Below are positions 43,433-56,003 of a DNA stretch of 64,000 nucleotides, piece after piece. The position numbers and the translations under genes were made by a program. The notes beneath the pieces were generated by a model that had not been told where the DNA came from, did not search any database, and saw nothing but the letters and a program-made list of their open reading frames with translations. Source of the DNA: Apium graveolens (Eukaryota > Streptophyta > Magnoliopsida > Apiales > Apiaceae); assembly GCF_009905375.1 (NCBI RefSeq), contig NC_133655.1, forward strand, positions 42,074,422-42,138,421, read 5' to 3'. The stretch's first letter is position 1. Each line of letters starts with the position of its first letter.

Positions 43433-46400
43433 ATGAGATTCCAAGGGCTAGAGTTTTTGATATGTCTGTGAAAGATGCTATCCAGGATACAGATGTCGTA
43501 GCAGGTACGCTTAATGTAAATTCTTTATGTGCCAAAGTGTTAATAGATTCGGGAGCAACCCGATCGTTTGTTTCACAAGATTTTGTTAGTAAGTTAAATT
43601 GTCCAGTTGAGTGTTTAAATGAAATAATGATTGTGGAATTAGCAAATCAAGAATGTGTATCTGTTAATCAAGTTTATGGGAATTGTGAGATTGGGATTTC
43701 TGGTAGTAAGTTTTATGTAGATTTGATACCATTTAAGTTAGGAGAATTTGACGTTATATTAGGGATGGATTGGTTATCTAAGCACGATGCCCAGATAGAT
43801 TATCGAAATAAGAAGGTAATGGTGAAGACGCCAGATGAAAGAATAGTAACGTTCAAGGGTCAAAAACAAGTAAAGAAGTTCTTAATGATGATTCAAGCCA
43901 AGAAATTACTACGACAAGGATGTGAGCATTTCGTAGCATATGTGATTGACAGAAGTCAAGAACCAACAAAACTTGAAGATATTCCAGTTGTGAATGAATT
44001 TCCAGACGTGTTTCCCGACGATTTACCAGGACTTCCTCCAGATAGAGAAATTGAATTTGCGATCGACTTAGCACTGGGAACAGAACCAGTATCCAAGGCC
44101 CCGTACAGAATGACGCCTGTTGAGATGAAAGAGCTAGCGAAGCAATTGCTGGAGTTGTTAGAAAAAGGAGTAATCAGACCCAGTGTATCCCCGTGGGGAG
44201 CCCCAATATTATTTGTCAAGAAGAAAGATGGAAGCATGAGACTGTGCATCGACTATAGAGAACTCAATAAGCTTACAGTCAAAATAAGTATCCATTACCC
44301 AGAATTGACGATCTGTTTGACCAGTTGAAGGGAGCCAAGTACTTCTCCAAAATTGATTTAAGATCAGGATATCATCAACTGAAGATCAAGCCAGAAGATA
44401 TACCAAAGACAGCTTTTCGAACAAGGTATGGACATTATGAATTTTTAGTAATGTCTTTTGGATTGACTAATGCCCCGGCAACATTTATGGACCTGATGAA
44501 CAGAATTTTCAAGAAGTATTTGGACAAGTTCGTCATTGTGTTTATAGACGATATTTTAATTTATTCAAAAATGGAAGAGGATCATGCGGAACATGTGAGG
44601 ACAGCTTTGGAGATTTTAAGGAAAAAGAAGTTATATGCTAAATTCTCGAAGTGTGAATTTTGGTTATAAGAGGTTCAGTTCTTAGGGCACATAGTCAGTA
44701 ACGAAGGGATCAAAGTAGACCCGACAAAGATCGAAGCAGTTACGAATTGGGAGAGACCGAGAACACCCACTGAGGTAAGAAGTTTCTTGGGATTGGCATG
44801 ATATTATCGACGATTCGTTTAGAATTTTTCAAGGATTGCAACACCATTGACAAAGCTTACACGGAAAAATGAAAAGTTTATATGGAACGACAAGTGCGAA
44901 GAGAGTTTTCAGGAGTTGAAGCGAAGATTAATCATGGCACCTGTTTTGTCACTTCCAGACGATCAAGGGAATTTTGTAATATATAGCGATGCTTCTCACA
45001 AAGGATTAGGATATGTTCTAATGCAGCACGATAAGGTTGCGTATGCGTCAAGGCAATTAAAACCACACGAACAGAAGTATCCTACTCATGATTTGGAGCT
45101 AGCAGCCATAGTTTTCGCTTTGAAGATTTGTAGACATTATCTGTATGGAGAAAAGTGCGAGATTTTCACGGATCACAAAAGCTTAAAGTATATATTTACA
45201 CAGAAGGAACTTAATATGAGGCAAAGGAGATGGTTAGAATTGATCAAGGATTACGACTGCTCGATTAATTATCATCCCGGTAAAGCAAATGTTGTACAGA
45301 CGCATTGAGTCGGAAGGAAAGGTTAAATGTGTTATCAGTACCTGAAGATATATATAAGGAATTTCAAAAATTAGAATTGGAAATTAGAGTTTGCAAGCCT
45401 GAGGAAGCAAAAGTATACAGTATGACTTTCCAACCGGAGTTATTGGAGAAAATAAAGAAATGCCAGGAAGATGTAATGGATCAAGATTTAAATCGTTTGA
45501 TAAGGGAAGAATTATGTACGTAAAAGGATGATCAAGGTATTCTGAGGTTTTCATCTAGAATTTGGATTCCACCGGTGACGGAGTTAAAAATGAAATTTTA
45601 CAAGAGGCACATAGTTCGAGGTATTCCATCCATCCAGAGAGTACCAAAATGTACAGGGATTTGAAAGAGAATTATTGGTGGCCAGATATGAAGAGGGAAA
45701 TTGCGGAATGGGTTAGCAAATGTTATACATGTCAGAGAGTTAAAGCAGAGCATCAGAGACCAAGCGGATTGCTACAGCCATTGGAGATTCCAGAGTGGAA
45801 GTGGGAACACATTGCCATGGATTTCATAGTTGGATTACCAAGGACAAGGGCTAATCATGATGCCATTTGGGTTATAGTGGATAGAATTACCAAGTCAGCT
45901 CATTTTTTGCCTATAAATGAAAGATTTTCGCTCGACAAGTTGGTCCATATGTACCTGAAGGAAATTATAGTTCGTCATGGAGTTCCTGTGACTATCGTAT
46001 CTGATCGAGATCCAATATTTAATTCAAGATTTTGGAAGAGTTTTCAAGAATGTTTGGGAACAAGACTGAATATGAGTATGGCCTATCACCCTCAGACGGA
46101 TGGCCAAAGTGAAAGAACGATCCAGACAATCGAGGATATGTTGCGTGTTTGTGCTATTGATTTTAAAGGAAGTTGGGACGAGTATTTACCTCTGGTAGAG
46201 TTTGCTTATAACAACAATTATCATGCCAGTATTGGGATGCCACCCTATGAAGCCCTTTATGGACGTAAATGTAGATCTCCAGTATATTGGGACGAAGTAG
46301 GAGAACGCAAAATACTTGGACCTGAATTGGTACAGCAGACAAAGGAAATTGTTGAAATTATCCAGAAGAGATTAATAGCCGCACAAGATCGTCAGAGGAA

Positions 46401-46857
46401 ATATGCAGACCAGTCAAGGAAAGACATGGAATTTGAAGAAGGAAGCTTGGTATTACTGAAAGTATCACCATGGAAAGGACTACCGAGGTTTGGGAAGAAA
46501 GGAAAGCTAAGCCCAAGATATGTCGGACCTTTTGAGATCCTAAAATACGTTTGCAAGGTAGCTTACGAATTGGCATTACCACCGCACATGGAGCACATTC
46601 ACAATGTTTTTCACCTATCAATGCTTAAAAAGTACAATCCAGATTCCAGGCATGTAATAGAATATGAGCCAATAGAGCTTCAGGAAGATTTATCATATGT
46701 AGAGAGTCCGATAAAGATTCTAGAAGAAAGAGAGAAAGTATTGAGAAATAAAGTGGTAAAGTTGGTAAGAATATTGTGGAGAAACCCAAAGGTTGAAGAG
46801 TCAACCTGGGAGTTAGAAAGTGATATGAGAGAAAAGTATCCTCATTTGTTTTCTTAG
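43433..46857 (+). pseudogene. Tekay-like pol with chromodomain
   Basis: Protease: [13 protein letters not shown] near 43540. Reverse transcriptase: [19 protein letters not shown] near 44220, a lost base near 44283, then [12 protein letters not shown] and [10 protein letters not shown] near 44545. RNase [14 protein letters not shown] near 44985, [10 protein letters not shown]. Integrase: HPESTKMYRDLKENYWWPDMK with CYTCQ, DFIVGLPR (first Asp), SDRDPIF (second), GQSERTIQTIED (Glu), all present, then the GKLSPRYVGPFEI domain. The last 50 residues (VESPIKILEEREK ... ILWRNPKVEESTWELE) look like a chromodomain, which in this group is thought to steer integration to silent chromatin. Stops or shifts occur at 44667, 44801, 44821, 45290-45308, 45521 and near 45585. 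The integrase-chromodomain piece (45562-46857) is the longest open part. Confidence 0.92.
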
Positions 46858-46859
46858 GA

Positions 46860-46895
46860 GATTCTGAGGACAGAATCCTTTTAAGGGGGGAAGGA
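46860..46895 (+). promoter_or_regulatory. Tekay-like polypurine tract with RGGA-loop hairpin
   Basis: A perfect 7-bp stem GATTCTG/CAGAATC with loop AGGA (46860-46877) starts two bases after the pol stop codon. CTTTT follows, then AAGGGGGGAAGGA (46883-46895) against the LTR. The purine tract primes plus-strand DNA. The hairpin matches those of both Athila elements in loop and position but not in stem sequence. Confidence 0.8.
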
Positions 46896-49800
46896 TGTAA
46901 TATCCGGGATATATCGTATAATTATTTTTGCTATTAAATAAATATTATGTGTGTTCAGTATCTATTCTATGAATTAATTGTTAAGTGTTATCGGTGTTTG
47001 GATATTTAAAAATATTATTAATTGAGTATTTTAATTTTTATATGTCCAAAATAAAATATAGATAATTGTCATATCTTTCTAATTATTTTTATGTTGATTT
47101 ATAGATTTATAAGGATCATATGAAATTTACAAAATCTTTTTCCGAGCATTTAAAATCTATTTTATAAAAACGGGAACCAACCGACGTCATCCGTTGTTAC
47201 ATTTTTGGAACCCGAAACTCTTCCGAGAACTCCTTCCTAACCTAATTGTAATATTCTGAGCATATTCCATGTTTCGACTTTTTCGATCCGGCGTACGGTT
47301 TGTTTTACGCGGGTCCCGGCGCAACATTTTCGATACAATATTCGTTTCGGTAAATCAATAAAACCCGTATTTTCGATAAACGGGAGCTTTTTATTAAACT
47401 ATCCTAATTATCACCTCGTAGTACGTGTAACCAGGCGCTGAGACCAAGACCGCAGTACAAATTGTACTAGTTTGGATAATTATCCCGAAAACCGATACCG
47501 TTTGGATCAGTTTTTATAAATAAATGTACCGTTTTATATCCGAAATGATCCAACGGGATACTAATTTTTCGTAATTATAAATAGCCTTTTCCCGTATTTT
47601 ATTTCGTATCAAAATCATTTGCAGACAGATAATTATATAATTTACAGAGAAAAATCATATATTCATAAATCTTTCTGAGAATTAAACTACTATTTGGAGG
47701 TGTTCTTGAAATCTGCTCGGGAAGTTCTAGTAACCAAAACGGAGGTTTTGAAGGGTACTATCAGATTATACAAGTTTCAGAACTGCAAAATCAAAGGTTG
47801 ATTTTATATAAATTTATTTATTTTCGAATTATTTTGAATAAAAATATGAATTTTTGTTCGGATGATTGTTTGTATGATTTGATGCTTGCATGTTATAGAG
47901 CTTGTTTTACTGATGATTTTCATATATCATACGTCTGATTTGGAGTTCAATAACATGCTTAAAAGTGGGTTTAATTTTCGAATTTCAAAATTATGGTTTA
48001 TAACCCGTATGAATGTTTTCAATTGAAATTTGGGGGTTTTTGATTTAGGGGTTATTAGGTGTTGATTTATAGTGGGTTGTGTTCCTTATGAAATTTGCAA
48101 TCGATTGATATATAGCTCGTTGACAGAGGATTAGTGAATCGAAGGGAGTTGTATTTTGAAGTTTTCCGATGTTCGCCGGAAATCGGCGATGTTCTTGGCC
48201 AATTTCCGGCCAAGTCTTGGGTTATTGGTGAATTTTGATTGCAGATATAGATTCCTGGTATTGTGTAGTATTGATCTGGAGCTTGTGGTGGTGGGAGGAT
48301 GCCGGAGTCGAGTTCTCCGGCCACCCCCGACGTTTTTCGGCGAATGGACTGCAAAATTGCAGTTTGGTCCCTGTAGTTTTAAAAATGATACAGTTAGGTC
48401 CCTGAAGTTTCCAGACTTTGCAAAAAGTGCATTCCTGTTTTAAAAATGTTTAAAAATCATATTTCCTATTTATTTTTATTATATAAATTCATTTTTAATT
48501 TCTGAAAATTCTAAAAATTAGTATTTTAATTCTGAAAATTATTTTTAATTCAGAAATAAATCTGAATTAATTAGTTAATTAATTTCAGTTAATTTTTAAT
48601 TGATTAATTGGTCAATTAATTTGAAAATTAATTGATTAATTGATTTAATTAATTATTAATTGATTTTTGTTAATTATTTAGTTAGATTTAATTATTATTC
48701 TAAATTCTTTCCAAGACTCGATAATTATTATAAAATTGTTTCGAAGCCAGAATTGGCCAACCGAACCCTGTTTATTAACCCGAAATTGATCCAACGACCC
48801 GTTTTAATTCTGAAAAATGTTTTAAAAATTATTTTAAATACCAGAAAGCCTATTTATGACCCGAGACTTCTTTATAAATGATATGTCATTGATTATGTGA
48901 TGTATTATGTGTTATACGTGACTTGTTGATTGACTATCTGTCTATATATTCGGTGTTTACTTGATTATTGCATAACTTTCAATCCGTTAATCGGATTTGG
49001 GTGAAACGAAGGGTAGATAAAAGTATGTGTTGAATAGAATTCTATGAGTCGATTATTGATAGATATTTATGATATGTGAGCAGAAAAGGCAAGACGTAGG
49101 AAGGGGAAACAGGTAGTTGAGGAGTAAGACGATTGTGATTGGAAGCGAGTGCAGTGTAGTAAGCTAATACCAGGCAAGTGTTCTGAACTTTCTCGAGATA
49201 CTGTAATACTTGATAGTCTTGTTGATATTGCAAGTGCTTTGTGGCACTAAAACCCAAACCCTGATTCCAGTTATTGTTCTTGAGCCATGAACTTTATTCT
49301 TTCTAAGCTATTGACTATTGTATACCCCAAAAACGAACCATAAATCTACGATACTACTCCACAAATACAGACAAACTAAAAGACCAAACACTGAACTGAG
49401 TTACTTATATACTCAACCCATTGTATCCTATTCTTTGAAAGCTCAAATCTTTGAAACCCTGAAATGTTGATTCCTTTGTTATCCAATTCTTTCATTATCC
49501 AGCATCCAAGCTTTGAAATTATCTTGTTGATCCGTTCAAGGATTGAAACCCTTTCATTGTTAAGCACTCACTGTTGTTAATGATTCTGGTTATTGTTTAT
49601 TATTGTTTATTCTATTATTATGTTGGAATTGGATTGTTTTTATAAAATTGTGGACCAGATTCGTGGTCAGACCATATAATGGTCAAGTTAGGCCAATGTG
49701 TGCCTTGGATCCAGTAGTTAGAGCAGTGCTGTGTGCTGTGCTCGGGGTTAGTGCGTGACTGATCAGCAACCTAACCTTGGTTTTTAAAATAAAAATATAG

Positions 49801-50281
49801 TATCCAATTTTAATTCATTATCCATTGTTCACTTAATATCATAACCATGTTCACTTGATGATCATTATTCTCAGTTTTGTCATTGTGACTTGCTGAGCTA
49901 GTTAGCTCATTTGTGCGATATTGTTTCTATTCTTTTCAAGTTAAGAAGGAACCAGTTGGTACCGAGGATCCCCAGTCCAGCACGAGAGCTAGGGGTTCAG
50001 GTTGATTGAGCTGAGCTAGTAGACTTCTTTTGGGATAATTTAAGTCTGTAAAAGTTTGTAATAATGTTTAATACTCAGTTTGAGTTTGAATGATTGGGAT
50101 TTGAACGGTATGTAATATAAGTAGATGTGTGGCTTGTGTGCATACTTTAACCTGTTGTGATCCGTGGTAGTTGGTAAATAGGGTCACTGCATATTATTAT
50201 TATCTGAATTAATGTTATAAGCAGGTTATAAATAAAGTGTGTGGACCCCAAAATTCTGACCCGGGTTTGGAGGGCGCCACA
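46896..50281 (+). repeat. Tekay-like 3' LTR
   Basis: Partner of 37625-41061, 51 bases shorter through small deletions. TATA box TATAAATA at 47576-47583. It ends GCGCCACA, followed by CCCCA at 50282-50286, after which the Athila-2 third ORF resumes. Confidence 0.93.
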
Positions 50282-50286
50282 CCCCA

Positions 50287-51175
50287 GCAGCTAGTCTCCC
50301 ACCTGGTAGGTGGTTAAAAGTATGACCAAGCCCCTTCAGATCGAGCTTGCCTCCATCCCATTCTTACATCGTAGCCAAAGTAGTGCTGTCAATAGGAGCA
50401 CTCGGGATATGCAACTACTCGTGTACAGTCCAATGAACACCAACTGCCACGCATAGCTTCATCACCATGGACGCATACGGAATAGACCCCGTAGTACTCC
50501 CCCTCAAGAACTTCAGAATCCCCTGATAAATCACAATCCCCAAATCTATATAATCGCCCTGAAGAATGCCCCATAACAGTGGTGCACGCTCCACAGTAAT
50601 CTCATGCACTTGCGAAGATGGCATGATGTTAGCACATATATAAGTGTTCTATGCACGGGCAAACCTGTTCATTCTGGAATCCGGGAACGTAGAATACTCA
50701 GTCGTGCCCCTCTTAATCTTCTAGTGAGTATCGGGCTGGCACAGAGTAGCAACAATAAGATCAAGATCAAATTCCTCTGGAGTCTTATCGTTCCAGGTGT
50801 CCTGCCCGGGATTCCTCGCGGGCTACTCAATCGCAGTCCTGATAACCTCTGTAATATACTCCATCATCCTCCCTCGAACCACCGTGAAGCCATTCTTCTC
50901 GGACTTGGCATTCGCATAGAACCCGTAAACAACACTCATGGGCACACCAACGGGTGCCTCGCAAATAGGAACCCAGCCCATCTCAAGAATCATCTCCAAC
51001 AGCTAACCATCCTTCCCTGATGGAAAAAAACCTCGTTCCTTGATAATTGGCTTCGAAAGAAGCCTAGTATACTCCGCTTCAGCCTCGGGAGTAGAGAACC
51101 TTGGCCTTACACCACCCACACTTGGTGAATCGGTGGTGTTGCTGCGACTTGTGTTCTTTGTCTCTTGGGTGCCAT
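50287..51175 (-). pseudogene. Athila-2 third ORF, N-terminal part
   Basis: Starts MAPKRQRTQ at 51175, then a frameshift before EAEYTRLLSKPIIKERGFFPSGKDG. It continues as GWVPICEAPVGVPMSVVYGFYANAKSEKNGFTVVRG, DLDLIVATLCQPDT, and VERAPLLWGILQGDYIDLGIVIYQGILKFLRG, matching residues 1-300 of the Athila-1 protein. There are several stops, mostly TAG or TAA (for example near 51004, 50824, 50722, 50651). It is cut at 50282-50286 by the Tekay-like insertion and resumes at 37619. Confidence 0.85.
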
Positions 51176-51269
51176 TGGAAGTGAGTAGAGGGAATAAGAT
51201 TTGTGTTTGAGAGAGAATTTGTGTTTGAGAATTTATGAATTGGTGAAGAAGTTTGTGTATGAGATTTAT

Positions 51270-51605
51270 GTATATATAGGTGGTGAAAAGAGAATTATAT
51301 ATGGAATAGAAGTAGGATTTGATTATGGGAATAATGGGAGTAATGGATTTGATTTGGAGAGGGAATTATGGGATGTGGGGGAGTAAAATTTGGTTGGGAA
51401 TTGATTCTGGAACAAATTTCCCATTTTCCCCTTTTAACTGCCTTTTATTTTTTTCTGGGTCGGGACACGGCACGGCCGCGCACTGAGACAGCGCATGCGC
51501 GTGCTACTTCTGCCAAATCGATGCGGGAGCACGCTGTAACAGCGCGGGCACGCCATGTTTCTGTGAAATCAGCGCGGCCGCGCGCTAGGACAGCGCGGGC
51601 ACGCC
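51270..51605 (-). promoter_or_regulatory. Probable internal promoter of the third ORF (Athila-2)
   Basis: A GC-rich block with several CGGCCGCGC and GCGCGGGC words lies at 51605-51467. A TATA box CCTATATATACATA (core 51278-51271) follows about 190 bases downstream and 96 bases before the ATG at 51175. Athila-1 has TATA at 99 bases. Like the LTR of the same element, the GC block lies upstream of TATA. Confidence 0.58.
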
Positions 51606-51763
51606 AAGCTTCTGAAGTGAGCCCTGAATTTTTTTCTTTTTCTGATTATTTTGTGATTTTCTCTTTTCTCCTTGCTTCCTCTACTTACTAATGTACAACA
51701 AACTTGGGTTGCCTCCCAAGAAGCGCTTCTTTTATGTCGCTAGCTCGATGTAGAACCTTGAGC

Positions 51764-54700
51764 TCAAATGGACAATAGAGCGGCACTAACCACCTCGCGG
51801 TTTTCCATTTCACTATAGTAATGCTTCAACCTCTGTCCATTAACCTTGAATGCTTGGCCCAGATCATTCTAAAAAATATCCACCGCTCCATGTGGAAATA
51901 CAGTTTTGATTATAAAGGTCCCTGACCACCTTGACTTCAACTTTCCAGGAAAAAGACGGAGATGAGAGTTGAACAAGAGAACTTGTTGCCCCGACACAAA
52001 TAATTTGAGCACTAGACCTCAATCGTGCCACCTCTTGACTTTCTCCTTTTACATTTTATTGTTCTCATAAGCTTGAAGTCGAAACTCGTCGAGTTCATTC
52101 AATTGAAGCATCCTCTTCTTTCCAGCCGCATCCAAGTCAAGATTCAATTTCTTTAAAGCCCAATATGCCTTATGCTCGAGCTCCACAGGAAAATGACACC
52201 CCTTACCATAAACCAACTGAACGGAGACATTCCTAATGGAGTTTTGTATGTTGTTCTATAAGCCCAAACAACTTCATCAAGCTTTAAAGACCAATCTTTC
52301 CTTGACGGACACATAACTTTCTCTAAAATGCGCTTGATCTCTCTGTTAGACACCTCAGCTTGACCATTTGTCTGAGGATGATAAGCCGTGGCAATGCGAT
52401 GATTCACATTATACCTTCTCATCATAGCAGTGAACTTGCGATTGTAAAAATGCGACCCCTCATCACTGATTATGACTCTTAGAGTTCCAAACCTTGTGAA
52501 TATCTGCTTGTGAAGAAATTTAAGCACCACTTTCACATCGTTCGTTGGTAACGTCTTAACTTTAACCCATTTCGACACGTAATCAACCGCCAACAAGATG
52601 TACTGATTGTTACAAGATGAGACAAATGGCCCCAAGAATTCAATTCCCCAAACATCGAAGACTTCAACCTCTAGAAGCACATTAAGAGGCATCTCATCCC
52701 TCTTAGACATATTACCCACACGTTGACATCGATTATATTTTAAAACAAACTGGTGAGTATCTTTAAATAATATCGGCCAAAAGAAACCTGCTTGAAGAAG
52801 ACGAGCTGTTGTCTTTTTTCCACCATAATGTCCTCCATAAGTCGTTAAGTGGCAATCTCGCAAGATCCCCCCCATTTCGCTGTAAGGAATACATCTCCCG
52901 ATGATTTGGTCAGCTCCTTGTCGAAAAAAAAATGGCTCATCCCACATATACCACTTTACTTCATATAGAAACTTCTTTCTTTGAGCGTAAGATAAGTCGG
53001 GAGGCATGATATTACTCACAAGGTAGTTCACAATGTTTGCAAACCACAGTTCTTCTTCTTGCACTCCAAACAGCTGTTCATCGGGAAAAGACTCAGTTAT
53101 CAATGTCTTATCCAATGAAGTAGCATTAGGATTTTCTAAGCACGAGAGATGATCAGCGATTTGATTTTTAGTACCCTTTCTACCTTGATCTCTAGTTTAA
53201 ATTCTTGAAGCAAAAGAACCCATCTAATCAATCTAGGCTTCGAGTCCTTCTTTGAGACGATATATCGAATTGCAGCGTGATCAGTGAAAACTGTCACCTT
53301 AGTCCCAAGTAGATAAGATCGAAATTTCTAAAAACCATAGACAATAGCCAAAAGTTCTTTCTCCGTAGTAGTGTAATTCAGTTGAGTATCATTTAGAGTC
53401 TTACTAGAATAGTAGACTACATGAAATATGTTGTTCTTCCTCTGCCCAATAACTGCTCCAACTGCATAGTCACTTGCATCGCACATCATCTCAAAAGGGT
53501 CATTCTAATTAGGTGCAGTTATGACTGGTGTCATGATTAAACTCTTCTTCAAAGTCTCCAAAGCTGTAAGACACTCGTCATCAAACTTGAAAGAAACATC
53601 TTTCTCTAGCAAACTGCACAATGGCTTTGAAATCTTAGAGAAGTCTTTGATGAAACGCCTATAGAAACCCGCATGACAAAGAAAACTGCAAATTCCCTTC
53701 ACAGAAATAGGTGGGGGAAGATTCTCTATGACCCCCACCTTAGCCTTGTCCTCCTATGGACCCTTACTAGAAACCTTGTGCCCGAGAATAATGCCCTGAC
53801 GCACCATAAAGTGACATTTTTCCCAATTGAGAACCATATTGGTCTCAACACACCTATTGAGAACGTGTCCAAGATTTTGCAAGCATTCATCAAAAGAATC
53901 ACCAAATATAGAGAAGTCGTCTAACCTCCACATATTGGCCAATCATATCAGAAAAAATGGCCATCATACATTTCTGAAATATGGTAGGTGCACCACACAG
54001 ACCAAAAGAAACTCATCTGAAGGCGAACGTACCAAATGGACAAGTGAAGGTAGTTTTCTCCTGATCTTCTGGAGCAATAAAAATCTGATTGTAACCCGAA
54101 TTACCATCCAGAAGACAATAGTAATCACGCCCATCCAATCTATCAAGAATCTGATCAATGAAAGGAAGAGGGAAGTGATACTTCCTTGTAGCCTTGTTCA
54201 ACTTCCTATAATCCATGCAAAATCTCCACCCCGTGACTGTTCGTGTCGGAATAAGCTCATTCTTCTCATTTTCTACCACAGTAATACCACCTTTCTTTGG
54301 CATACATTGAACCGGGCTTACCTATGAACTGTTAGAAATAGGGTAGATGATCCCTGCATCTAGCCATTTAAGAATTTCCTTATTCAATACTTCCTTCATG
54401 ATTGGATTAAGTCTTCTTTGTTGCTCGACCGTAGGCTTGCTACCTTCCTCTAGCAGAATTTTATGCATGCAATAAGAAGGGCTGATTCCCTTTATATCTG
54501 CTATAGTCCAGCCAATTGCCGATTTGAACTCTCTCAGAATCCTCGGAAGCTTTTCCTCATCACTACCTGAAAGGTCAGATGCAATAATAACAGGCAAAGT
54601 AGTTGCATCACCTAAAAACGCATACCTCAAATGCTCAGGTAAAGGCTTAAGCTCAAGAGTGGGAGCTTCCTCAATAGATGGCTTGAGGCGTTTAGGAGCT

Positions 54701-55990
54701 TTGTTTAATTCCTCCATTCCAAGAGTTTCAAAAGGCATATCTATCTTCCTCTTCCAGGGAGAAGCATTCAAATATTTCAAGTGCTCGTCGCCCTCATCAT
54801 CTTCACTATCTGAATTTCCCAATAAGGCTTTCTCTAAGGCATCGGACCTTAGTAATTGATCAAGTTCTGAAGTAACCACAGAATCAACCAACTCCACTTT
54901 TAGGCATTCCTCATTTTCCATAGGAAACTTCATAGCATTGAACACATTAAAAGTTACATCCTGATCCAGCACTCGCATTGTGAGCTCACCCTTCTACACA
55001 TTTATCAAGGTTTGGCCAATCGCCAAGAAAGGTCTTCCCAAGATTATGGAAATCTTCTTATCCTCCTCGAAATAAAGATTACGAAATTAGCAGGGAAGAT
55101 GAGTTTATCAACCTTGAACAAGACATCCTCCACAATACCTCGCAGATATGTAATAGAGCGGTCGACCAATTGCAAGGTCATATAATTCGGTTTTGGATCA
55201 GGTAAGTCCAACTGCTTGAAGATTGATAATGGCATTAGATTAATGCTAGCTCCCAAGTCACATAAGCATTTGTCAAAAGACACTTTTCCAATAGTACACG
55301 GAATGGTGAAGTTTCCTGGATCTTTAAGCTTCAGAGGCAACTTATGTTGTAGCACAGCACTGCATTCCTCTGTAAGATCGACTGTCTCTAAATCATCTAG
55401 CTTCACTTTCTGAGAGAGAATACCTTTCATAAACTTTACATAACTAGGCATCTGCTCAAGAGCCTCGGCGAAAGGTATGTTGATATGAAGTTTCTTAAAC
55501 ACCTCCAGAAACTTCTCAAATTACTTCTCCAGCTTTTTCTTCTACATCCGCTTAGGAAAAGGCGGTGGAGGATAAATCTGTTTATCCCCTGTATTACCCT
55601 CAGGAGGAGTGTGCTCAATAGTAGTCTTCCTTAGTTCCACTTCTACTTCCTGCTGCTCTACTTCTTTCTCAGCCTCAGCTTCTTCAGTCAACACTTGAGT
55701 TTGTTCAGAATTCGCAACCCTTCCAGACCTTAAAGTGATTGCCTTTACCTGCTCCTTAGCTTCCCTCTTTCCTGGCACTTCAGTGTCACTAAATAGTGTA
55801 CCAGGCTGAGGATTAAGCAAGGCATTGGAAATTTGCCCAATTTGATTTTCCAAGGTCTTGATAGAAACAACTTGGCTTTTGCACATAAGTTTCAAATCCT
55901 TTAATTCAGATTTTTCATTGGCATGTTGCAGCTGGAGTTGTTCTCTTGATGCATATTGCGGTTGCTGAAAACCAGGGGGGTTGTACTACT
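51764..55990 (-). pseudogene. Athila-2 pol
   Basis: Same domain order as Athila-1, with many breaks. Protease: CDLGASINLMP near 55260. Reverse transcriptase: FCMDYRKLNKATRKYHFPLPF near 54220; the YMDD box is damaged (RLDDFSIFG near 53930, bases missing before it). RNase H: CDASDYAVGAVIG near 53480, with stops. Integrase is the best part, one frame from 53115 to 52153: GGHYGGKKTTARLLQAGFFWP, then GIEFLGPF where the catalytic Asp is Glu, [21 protein letters not shown]. It ends at the stop at about 51764. The CAA at about 52793 shows what codon the Athila-1 stop at 12607 once was. Confidence 0.88.
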
Positions 55991-56003
55991 TAGATGGATA
56001 CTG

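Larger units (their letters stand above)
37625..50281 (+). mobile_element. Tekay-like chromovirus, complete Ty3/Gypsy
   Basis: A 12.66 kb element on the plus strand with 3.4 kb LTRs (37625-41061 and 46896-50281), both starting TGTAATATCC and ending GCGCCACA, flanked by CCCCA (37620-37624 and 50282-50286). Order: LTR, Met primer site, an extra upstream ORF, gag, pol with a C-terminal chromodomain-like segment, polypurine tract, LTR. The long LTRs, Met primer, three zinc knuckles and chromodomain place it with the Tekay/Del chromoviruses. The LTRs differ by several small indels, including 42-odd bases near 39430 missing from the right LTR. gag-pol is broken by stops and frameshifts. Confidence 0.95.
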
